Source: Clostridiales bacterium (GTDB lineage: Bacteria > Bacillota > Clostridia > Oscillospirales > Oscillospiraceae). Taken from it: a stretch of 64,000 nucleotides of DNA. Numbering within the stretch: position 1 is the stretch's first letter; every line of letters starts with the position of its first letter. A program made the position numbers and the translations under genes. Positions 59,801-64,000 of this stretch are shown here, piece after piece. Below the pieces are notes generated by a model. That model was not told the DNA's origin. It worked only from the letters and a program-made list of their open reading frames with translations, and searched no databases. The stretch is taken from assembly GCA_004553495.1 (NCBI GenBank), contig SFLE01000003.1, positions 1 to 64,000 on the forward strand. Direction: 5' to 3'.

Positions 59801-61091
59801 CGGCGGTCTTACCGGTATCTGCTCGTTCGCGGTCGTTGCGAACAACTACGCACTCGGCTCCGCTTATGCGGAGGCAGGCGTTAACGCCTCGTCCGTCGGC
59901 GGCATCGCCGGCATGAGCGCGGCATGCAACGCCAACAACTACGCCGATGTAAGCGTATCCAGCAAGAACCACACGGGCGACCTCGGCGGCATCGCAGGAC
60001 GCAACACCGCCATGGGCACCGTGCTCTACACCTACTACAACAAGGATAAGGTCGAAAAGGGCATCGGCACCAATGTCACCATGGCAGGCAACACCGGCTA
60101 CTACAGCGAGGTCGTCGGTATGACGGCAGCCGAGCTCCGCAGCCAGGCGCTTGCAGATACCCTCAACGATAACCAGTGCGAGGAGAAGGACCTCCAGTCT
60201 ACGCTCGTTTCGTGGATAAGCGGCTACAATATCACCTCGCGCGAGGCAAAGCTCACCATTGACAAGTGGATCCTTGACGACGGTCTCGTCCGTCAGGGCA
60301 ATGCTCCCGCGGCATACGATCCCGACTTTGCAATAAGCGTCGGCGAATGCGAAAACGGCAGCGTCAGCGTTAGTGCGGATGCCGCAAAGGCAGGTATCGA
60401 GATCACCGTTACGGTGAAAGCGGCAGCCGGCTACAAGCTCAAGTCCATATCGGCTGCGGCAGGCGATGCCAAGGTCGAGCTCTCAAAGGGCGAAAACGGC
60501 AGCTACAGCTTCGTGATGCCGGAAGGCGATGTCGTGATAAGCGCAGTGTTCGAGAAGCTCCCGCCCATGTTCACCGATGTGACCGAGGGTATGTACTGCT
60601 ATGACGCAGTGCAGTGGGCAGCATCCAACGGCGTTGCAAAGGGCATGACCGAAACCACATTCAAGCCCGACACCGTGTGCACCCGTGCACAGGCAGTCAC
60701 CTTCCTCTGGCGTGCGGCAGGCAGCCCGATGCCGAAGACGGCTGCAAATCCCTTCAGCGATGTTTCCGAGAGCGAATACTACTACAACGCAGTGCTCTGG
60801 GCAGTTGAAAACGAGATAACCACCGGTATGACGGCTACCACCTTCTCCCCGAACGCGACCGCAGAGCGCGCACAGGTACTCACATTCCTGTACCGCTACG
60901 CAGGCTCGCCCGAGGTATCCGGCGAAAACGACTTTGTCGATGTTCCCACCGGTGCGTACTACTACAATGCAGTACAGTGGGCAGTCGAAAACGGCGTTAC
61001 CAAGGGCATGACGGCAACGAACTTCGGTCCCTACCTGACCGCCACCCGCGGACAGATAGTATGCTTCATCTACCGCTGGTTTGCCAAGTAA
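53856..61091 (+). CDS. Giant SLH-anchored surface protein with FMN-binding domains and GLUG repeats
   Basis: 2411 aa. Signal peptide 1-29, with a Cys at 22 that could suggest a lipobox although AFA-AD also fits signal peptidase I. FMN_bind domain at about 48-140 with EVDGVSGATKSS (Thr122 is the position flavinylated by ApbE in relatives). Then five modules of about 383 residues starting FASGTGT...PFI or ESGxGxA...PYI near nt 54310, 55470, 56613, 57768 and 59228, each with DADI..., FxGxFDGxxH... and several GLUG motifs (GGIVG...NCAA). A second FMN_bind-like domain (about 1698-1780) has lost SGAT. The C-terminus has a beta-repeat domain and three SLH domains (about 2236-2411). Forms a long beta-helical surface fibre. 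Confidence 0.88.
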   Translation: MTKTRTKRLLSLLLMLTMLLSCMAPAFAADAAVNSTALDPDEYADLVKAAVSYNDGTYEGTGAGFQNGEIKVKVTITDGKIAAVELVSQEKQTYWDNHDVASIFDEIVAANSPEVDGVSGATKSSDGVKAAVRDALSNAEAKTDPEPPQESVFASGTGTKTDPFVINNADQLTAFAKSVNDGESYKGQYVLLNANIDISDRQWTPIGASNGFGGSFDGQNHVINGLTIGSAEEPAEFEEAGLFGNLLSGGAIRNLGVSDASIINKTSADPAVGVLVAYAGSSTVIESCWTSGSISSNTTSNYYSYVGGIVGTTDIKSLICNSYSTVNVYAKGNDCSIGGIVGSTGNQSAVVNCAAFGNIENYGSDSNSYAAGGIVGYCSGVVYACYSDCTVHMDASSYEDGADVPVGGIVGSTPWLTAAYSCWFGSEKAQTYYGGDEVASPVAVGYDFVNYCEADQLNCEGLTSEQLSNGELLNLLTAALTDDEIAKAQKVFKDEQLLSDITLYAFYGMTENGWNSWETVGGKLLPTGAGEIPAEPDYFESGDGSADSPYIIKGEENLRKFTQAVNEGRLVTANKYFKLAGDIALTQQWTPIENFAGSFDGDGYTVSGMVIGAESAPSELNSAGLFGTPAKNAVIKNLNITGAAIYVSRSGSKLADTVYAGVLVGGSDKAGSNVAIDNCTVSGSIVSAKSGMRAYAGGLAGYLGTTSYITNSIADIDVSAAASTNIAYAGGLAASMGSQSAVVNCAALGDVTAQGAALQYVQTKAGGLIASVPRIIENCYAAGNVAITYTGSYTGYAGLIAGEQSGSVIIDSHYYSAATLTVNGEKTDAVAVGRTPDSWYSGVEYNKITAQDNVGDKSFAKAMNNGASEESIAAADEYLISSGKFSGYTADGLAAMRPDTWNYWVVSDGKVVFGEPEAPVFASGTGTAEDPFIIKTEAQLRAFAATANAAEPVDYQSQYVALDADISLTGDWTPIHKFAGTFDGRNHSVSNVTIGSKDSPAAIQSAGFFDVFANGACVKNLDLKNVNIYNSYNDGSWRCDNYAGALVGGASGTGTDAKIDNCSVTGGVVSACAVSGQSMAGGLVGYAYRNNSITNCVADISVYAKSTSSLAHGGGMVGVGAYVLYENCAALGDVYVEGDNMVANLSCKAGGFAGSTAGLLHNCYASGNVTLANAVKANTPVAGSFIGELTSGFAYSCYYDSKASVTASGEAVTNAFGTVNANNAVAEKVTSADTTASGFAATMNEGLKKASIAEADAWFIETANTAQATINAMRPSVWYAWTYANGGTILGNSEYVEPKEPDYSFFESGKGTAEDPWVIMNLDQLKKFAASFDETGYSGKYITLDADIDVSGETWTPIGQTSQAGKVRVFGGVFDGAGHKITGMTIGTEQAPITDTALYYSYGFFSMVSTSAVVKNLGIENAKIYVIGEQTVYAGMIAGFARASTIDGCWATGTLSVRTSEGDFANNCFGGGIAGYSEGCEILNSWTDVTINAWCKTANAEAGGIVGMSAFGLIANCYSLGDITGETDRTVDDGGVAYLGGIAGCQAGTIYNCYSTSNLTATSWSQHVGAIAGMATAISETYYSYYSDAVKVSIGGENIDPVVAVGKEVPAGYSEDTGKWMSGSYIVGAESIPASEIGTQALADKLNENFKRCPFKQSDITTELLTWVVSDGTVTFGTDKAELTYVEHTRPQEPKNYEYIDGTYYGRDDDEKVIVKITVEDKKVVSAQIVSPEDFDANADKVFEELIKDQTVEANASDENEKALRAAVTEALNKALIGDTSGYGPADPSEIFASGTGTAEDPFIIKTEAQLRAFAAAVNTDEHFYGEYIALDADIALHGAWMPVGSAGAHFFSGTFDGRGHTISNMRIGSENAPLDYAAAGLFTDLESAVVKNLRIENASIYNKRSDNYSVYAGLISGMTGKLQNGCGTTINNCAVSGTIVNASDGWSYTGGITGYLTDSILINSSADISLTAVSGYYTALCGGLTGICSFAVVANNYALGSAYAEAGVNASSVGGIAGMSAACNANNYADVSVSSKNHTGDLGGIAGRNTAMGTVLYTYYNKDKVEKGIGTNVTMAGNTGYYSEVVGMTAAELRSQALADTLNDNQCEEKDLQSTLVSWISGYNITSREAKLTIDKWILDDGLVRQGNAPAAYDPDFAISVGECENGSVSVSADAAKAGIEITVTVKAAAGYKLKSISAAAGDAKVELSKGENGSYSFVMPEGDVVISAVFEKLPPMFTDVTEGMYCYDAVQWAASNGVAKGMTETTFKPDTVCTRAQAVTFLWRAAGSPMPKTAANPFSDVSESEYYYNAVLWAVENEITTGMTATTFSPNATAERAQVLTFLYRYAGSPEVSGENDFVDVPTGAYYYNAVQWAVENGVTKGMTATNFGPYLTATRGQIVCFIYRWFAK
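54310..60300 (+). repeat. Tandem ~1.15-kb coding modules in the giant SLH gene
   Basis: Five modules begin near 54310, 55470, 56613, 57768 and 59228. Modules 3 and 5 share long identical DNA at their starts, for instance around 56638-56667 and 59252-59281, implying recent duplication or gene conversion. The interval before module 5 is longer because the second FMN_bind-like domain is inserted. Confidence 0.75.
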
Positions 61092-61104
61092 ACCTCAGCA
61101 AAAT

Positions 61105-61140
61105 AAAAAATATGCACTCCGAAAGGAGTGCATATTTTTT
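61105..61140 (+). terminator. Bidirectional terminator after giant SLH gene
   Basis: TATGCACTCC-gaaa-GGAGTGCATA with A6 and T6 flanks, also serving the convergent E2-like gene. Confidence 0.9.
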
Positions 61141-61152
61141 ATACAAGTGATC

Positions 61153-62031
61153 TTATTCGTAATCAACCGGAGTGGAGAAGGGCATTTCAAGGCATTCGGG
61201 ATGCTCGAGAATGTACTTGAGCAGCTTTACGCTCTTGGAGTAATAATACCCGTCGGCAATTCGCTCGTCGATGGTGAGACCGAGGTCAACGCTGTTGCGG
61301 TATTCCTCAACGCCCTCTGCATTGCGGAAAATGCGCTCCTTCATCTCGCCGACTACGACGAAGATGGAGGTCGTGCCCCAGTTGGTCAGGTGATGGTAGC
61401 CGCTTCTGAGCTTTATCGATCCGAGGTTGGAGAGAATGACCGAGGCGTAGTACGGGTCGGCCTCGATAAGAGACTGGGGGACTATGCCATGGCGGTCGAG
61501 CTGGCGCAGCAGCCAGATAAGGAACTTAACGAGAAATCTCGGGATGGTCGTGAAGAAGTCGAGTGTGTGCGCGGTGCCGTTTGCCGAGCCGCTGCCCTTT
61601 TCGCGCTTTATCTGCCTGTGCAGATCGTCGTGCAGAGTGTCGAGCGTGGAGTCCTCGGAGGCATAAATAAATGCCATGCCCTCCTCGGAGGTGTCGTTAA
61701 ACTGCTTTTTCACGACAAAGGAGGCGCTGTAGCTGTTGCGCTGATAGAGGTTCTTGTTTGCGATAAAGCGGTTGAGCTTCGGGCGCAGGATGATGGTCTT
61801 GAGTATTCCCGCGACTATGAGATGAAACAGGGTGTATTTAAACTCGGGGTTTTCGGAATTGCGCTTTTTGATGTATGCGTCGATGTTCGTAAGGTCGATG
61901 CGCTCGGAGATGAACGCCTCGTTATCGCAGCGGCTGGGGTATATCATCGGCATGATAAGATGCATGCCGTCTATGTCCCGCAGAAGCTTTCCGTCGCGGC
62001 GGTCGCCGAAGCGCCTTTTTTCAGTACTCAT
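61153..62031 (-). CDS. 2-oxoacid dehydrogenase E2/CAT-fold acyltransferase-like protein lacking catalytic His
   Basis: 292 aa with GAGGGAACGAAT RBS. The chain resembles the catalytic domain of dihydrolipoamide acyltransferase and chloramphenicol acetyltransferase: N-terminal strand region, ILSNLGSIKLRSGYHHLTNWGTTSIFVVVGEMKER and DLGLTIDERIADG. The signature DHRxxDG reads DERIADG, so Glu256 replaces the catalytic His. There is no lipoyl or subunit-binding domain and no E1/E3 gene nearby. The protein is probably not a normal acyltransferase. A hydrophobic stretch (IPRFLVKFLIWLLRQL, about 163-178) may touch membranes. Confidence 0.78.
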   Translation of the reverse strand: MSTEKRRFGDRRDGKLLRDIDGMHLIMPMIYPSRCDNEAFISERIDLTNIDAYIKKRNSENPEFKYTLFHLIVAGILKTIILRPKLNRFIANKNLYQRNSYSASFVVKKQFNDTSEEGMAFIYASEDSTLDTLHDDLHRQIKREKGSGSANGTAHTLDFFTTIPRFLVKFLIWLLRQLDRHGIVPQSLIEADPYYASVILSNLGSIKLRSGYHHLTNWGTTSIFVVVGEMKERIFRNAEGVEEYRNSVDLGLTIDERIADGYYYSKSVKLLKYILEHPECLEMPFSTPVDYE

Positions 62032-62137
62032 ATTCGTTCCCTCGTTAATATTTAAAATTTTTTAATAAATTCGTCGATAATATAGCAATTTTATCATATA
62101 GTTTTAATAAGTCAAGAAATATTGCCTCCGTTATTGC

Positions 62138-62166
62138 TTGACAAGCGCACTCGGGTGTACTAAATT
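62138..62166 (+). promoter_or_regulatory. Sigma-A promoter of mntP
   Basis: TTGACA (62138-62143), 17-bp spacer, TAAATT (62161-62166), leaving a leader of about 27 nt to the TTG start. Confidence 0.65.
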
Positions 62167-62199
62167 TAACTTTGCCACAAAAGTAGGGTGAGTGAACAA

Positions 62200-62766
62200 T
62201 TGAGCTTTTTTGACATTTTTCTTATCGCGGTCGCACTGAGCATGGATGCCTTTGCCGTTTCCATATGCAAGGGACTGTCGGTGAAAAAGGTAAACGCAAA
62301 GCACATACTTACGGTCGGAGTCTATTTCGGCGGCTTTCAGGCGCTCATGCCGGCGCTGGGCTTCCTGCTCGGCTTCAAATTCGAGAGCTTCATAACGAGT
62401 GTGGATCACTGGATAGCGTTCGTGCTGCTGGCTCTTATAGGCGGAAGTATGATTAAAGAGGCGCTCGGCAAGGATGAGGAGCAGGTGGACGACAGCTTTT
62501 CGGTTAAAACTATGCTGCCGCTTGCCGTTGCAACGAGCATCGACGCGCTCGCCGTCGGCATAAGCTTCGCGTTTTTGGGCGTTGACATAGTAACGGCGGC
62601 ACTGTTTATAGGGATCACGACCTTTGTCCTGTCCGGAGTGGGCATCGTCGTGGGAAATGTTTTCGGTGCAAAATACAAGTCCAAGGCAGATCTTGCCGGA
62701 GGCATCGTACTCATACTTATCGGACTGAAGATACTGCTTGAGCATCTGGGAGTTATAAGCTTTTAA
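62200..62766 (+). CDS. mntP: Manganese efflux pump MntP
   Basis: 188 aa starting at TTG (62200), with GGTGAG seven bases upstream; an earlier GTG at 62188 lacks a spaced RBS, and the TTG gives the family-like N-terminus SFFDIFLIAVALSMDAFAVS. Six membrane helices in two inverted halves, with SMDAFAVSI and SIDALAVGIS carrying the conserved Asp residues. Exports Mn2+ (relatives also Cd2+). Stop overlaps the next start (TAATG). The leader is too short for a Mn2+ riboswitch. Confidence 0.93.
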   Translation: MSFFDIFLIAVALSMDAFAVSICKGLSVKKVNAKHILTVGVYFGGFQALMPALGFLLGFKFESFITSVDHWIAFVLLALIGGSMIKEALGKDEEQVDDSFSVKTMLPLAVATSIDALAVGISFAFLGVDIVTAALFIGITTFVLSGVGIVVGNVFGAKYKSKADLAGGIVLILIGLKILLEHLGVISF

Positions 62767-63407
62767 TGAAGGGTAAATTCGTAAGATACCTGCCGATCGT
62801 CATAATGCTGCTTTGTGCGGCGACCGTCGGCATACTCATCGCCTGCGGCGTTTTGAAGGTAGATGAGCTTATCGCCGCCGTTGACGATAACAGACCGCTG
62901 GCGGCGCTGGTTATACTCGCGCTTTTTGCGTTCAAGGGCTGCTCATTCATCCCCTACGGCGTTATATCCATCGGCTGCGCGTTGATATTCGAGATGCCGC
63001 TTGCGATAGCCATAAACACCGTGGGCACGGTGCTGTGCATATCGGTGTCATACCTCATCGGGCGGTTTTCAAAGGAGCTGACCTTCGACGGCGTGATGGA
63101 AAAGTACCCGAAATTCAAGAGGTATTTCCACAACGCCTCGCAGTACAGCTTCACATTCTGCTTTGCGGTGCACACCCTGCATCTGTCCACCGAGGTGCAG
63201 GGAGTCGTGTTCGGGCTCCTGCGCACGCCGTACCTTGCGTATATCGCGGGCTCAACGCTCGCACTGCTGCCGAGCATGCTGTGGTACACGGTGCTCGGAG
63301 GCGAGTTCGACCTCAAAAACCCGCTGCTGTGGGTGTTCCTTGGGGTCGATCTCCTCACGATGGTTATAGGCTTTATCTACGCTAAGAAAAATATAATAGA
63401 CAAATAA
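62766..63407 (+). CDS. TVP38/TMEM64 (SNARE-associated/DedA-like) membrane protein
   Basis: 213 aa, about five to six membrane helices. FKGCSFIPYGVISIGCALIFEMPLAIAINTVGTVLCISVSYLIGRF is the VTT-domain core with re-entrant loops; AGSTLALLPSMLWYTVLGGE follows. Relatives are lipid scramblases or transporters of undecaprenyl phosphate, or metal-handling proteins. Translationally coupled to mntP. Confidence 0.88.
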   Translation: MKGKFVRYLPIVIMLLCAATVGILIACGVLKVDELIAAVDDNRPLAALVILALFAFKGCSFIPYGVISIGCALIFEMPLAIAINTVGTVLCISVSYLIGRFSKELTFDGVMEKYPKFKRYFHNASQYSFTFCFAVHTLHLSTEVQGVVFGLLRTPYLAYIAGSTLALLPSMLWYTVLGGEFDLKNPLLWVFLGVDLLTMVIGFIYAKKNIIDK

Positions 63408-63450
63408 GCTCTGAACGGCATATCATTGCCGCACCTTAGATCAGGGCATT

Positions 63451-63481
63451 AAAAATCCCACCGCACTGGCGGTGGGATTTT
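63451..63481 (+). terminator. Bidirectional terminator
   Basis: AAATCCCACCGC-actg-GCGGTGGGATTTT between the TVP38 gene and the convergent PIG-L gene. Confidence 0.9.
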
Positions 63482-63488
63482 CATATAT

Positions 63489-64000
63489 TCATGCCTCGGG
63501 CAGGCAGTGCATTCGAGTTACATCAAGCATACGGAAGCCCTCCGCGTGGAGACTGCCGCAGCGCAGCCCGAAGTCGAGCGAGCGGATGCGCAGGTACATG
63601 GCTATCGCTCTGCCCTCGGCGCTGCCGTCGGGAAACTGGCTCTTGTGGAAGGAAAATATAGCGTCGAGCTGCCTGCTTAAAAGCTCCTTTGAGGTGCGCA
63701 CACAGCGGTTCGGCGATGCGGTCATGAAATACGCAATGGCCTTCACCGGAGCGGGCTCGGCACCGCGGCGCGACATTATGCCGGAGTACGGCGCGAAATA
63801 TGCAATCTCGGACGCCGCACTGCCGACATTCAGATGATCGGGGTGGCACTCTGCCTTAACGCGGTGATCGGGGCAAAGTATGACATCGGGCTTAAACTTG
63901 CCCACGACCTTGGCGATGGCGCTTTTGAGCTCGTCGAGCTCGTAAAATCCGCCGTCGCAAAACGGCAGGAAACGCACATACTCAACGCCCAGCGCCTTTG
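63489..64000 (-). CDS. PIG-L/LmbE family deacetylase, 5' part outside window
   Basis: The frame is open from 64000 (reading ALGVEYVRFLPFCDGG) to the stop at 63489, at least 169 aa. KFKPDVILCPDHRVKAECHPDHLNVG carries the second zinc-ligand motif HPDH of LmbE-type N-acetylglucosaminyl deacetylases; the N-terminal AHPDDE motif must lie beyond the edge. The C-terminal FFSFHKSQF-like region with GRAIAMYLRIRS is typical. Family members deacetylate GlcNAc conjugates such as bacillithiol or glycolipid precursors. Confidence 0.82.
   Translation of the reverse strand, partial: KALGVEYVRFLPFCDGGFYELDELKSAIAKVVGKFKPDVILCPDHRVKAECHPDHLNVGSAASEIAYFAPYSGIMSRRGAEPAPVKAIAYFMTASPNRCVRTSKELLSRQLDAIFSFHKSQFPDGSAEGRAIAMYLRIRSLDFGLRCGSLHAEGFRMLDVTRMHCLPEA

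Noticed and set aside
54310..60300. CRISPR-like or transposon-like repeats
   Set aside because: The repeats are ~1.15 kb, in frame and protein-coding (GLUG modules), without spacers or terminal inverted repeats.
62144..62199. yybP-ykoY manganese riboswitch ahead of mntP
   Set aside because: The likely transcription start leaves a leader of about 27 nt with no aptamer.

Overview
The window looks like a chromosomal segment of a low-to-medium GC-skewed Bacillota genome, most likely class Clostridia and probably Oscillospirales. This is inferred from Spo0A, the LysM-GH18 spore-lysin-type protein, SLH-anchored surface proteins, sodium:neurotransmitter symporters, the bacterial dimeric-type glycyl-tRNA synthetase, strong AGGAGG ribosome binding sites and many textbook intrinsic terminators. 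There are no rRNA, tRNA, CRISPR or insertion-sequence features. Gene order is tight, with many 1-17 bp overlaps, and both strands are used.

Layout. 1-5.2 kb (mostly minus strand): a frameshifted SNF transporter, an amidohydrolase, a GntR/FCD regulator, and an ACT-domain protein next to an unusually short aspartokinase. 5.2-8.1 kb: a YdcZ-type membrane protein, a Spo0A homologue with an eroded receiver domain, and two truncated genes (DUF998 and TetR). 8.1-12.8 kb: a TetR/metallo-beta-lactamase divergent pair sharing a palindrome, tcdA, a PrsA/SurA-like foldase, a metallophosphoesterase and a 20-codon micro-gene. 12.8-16.6 kb: a two-component system divergent from an HtrA protease, separated by phased direct repeats. 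16.7-21.7 kb: GtrA, an intact SNF transporter, LysM-GH18 and an FAD dehydrogenase.

21.8-26.3 kb is a lipid operon: CDP-alcohol phosphatidyltransferase, CrtO-like acyltransferase, a diacylglycerol glucosyltransferase fused to a diacylglycerol-type lipid kinase, a HAD phosphatase and a GNAT. 29.0-33.2 kb is DUF362, then a TetM/EF-G-like GTPase fused to a YacP/Rae1-type NYN nuclease domain, overlapping a YlmH gene. This looks like a ribosome-quality-control module and is the strongest candidate for an undescribed system here. 33.4-36.8 kb is a ribbon-helix-helix protein plus ClpB. 36.9-38.8 kb holds a LysR gene and a 700-bp regulatory region with two copies of one promoter module, a candidate structured small RNA and a 61-aa membrane protein.

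38.8-49.4 kb: ECF sigma/anti-sigma pair, a NAD synthetase whose glutaminase domain has lost catalytic residues, glyS, a probably highly expressed aminotransferase, a second candidate small RNA with a C-rich loop, a FlK-like thioesterase with a P-loop ATPase, and a TPR/DUF4037 pair. 49.4-61.1 kb is a cell-envelope locus: YhhN and Lit-like membrane proteins, a consensus promoter with a palindrome-rich leader, a caspase-fold SLH protein and a 2411-aa SLH protein with GLUG repeats and flavin-binding domains. 61.1-64 kb: an E2-like acyltransferase without the catalytic His, mntP, a TVP38 protein and the 3' part of a PIG-L deacetylase.

All family assignments are from recognition of the translated sequence; no database search was possible.
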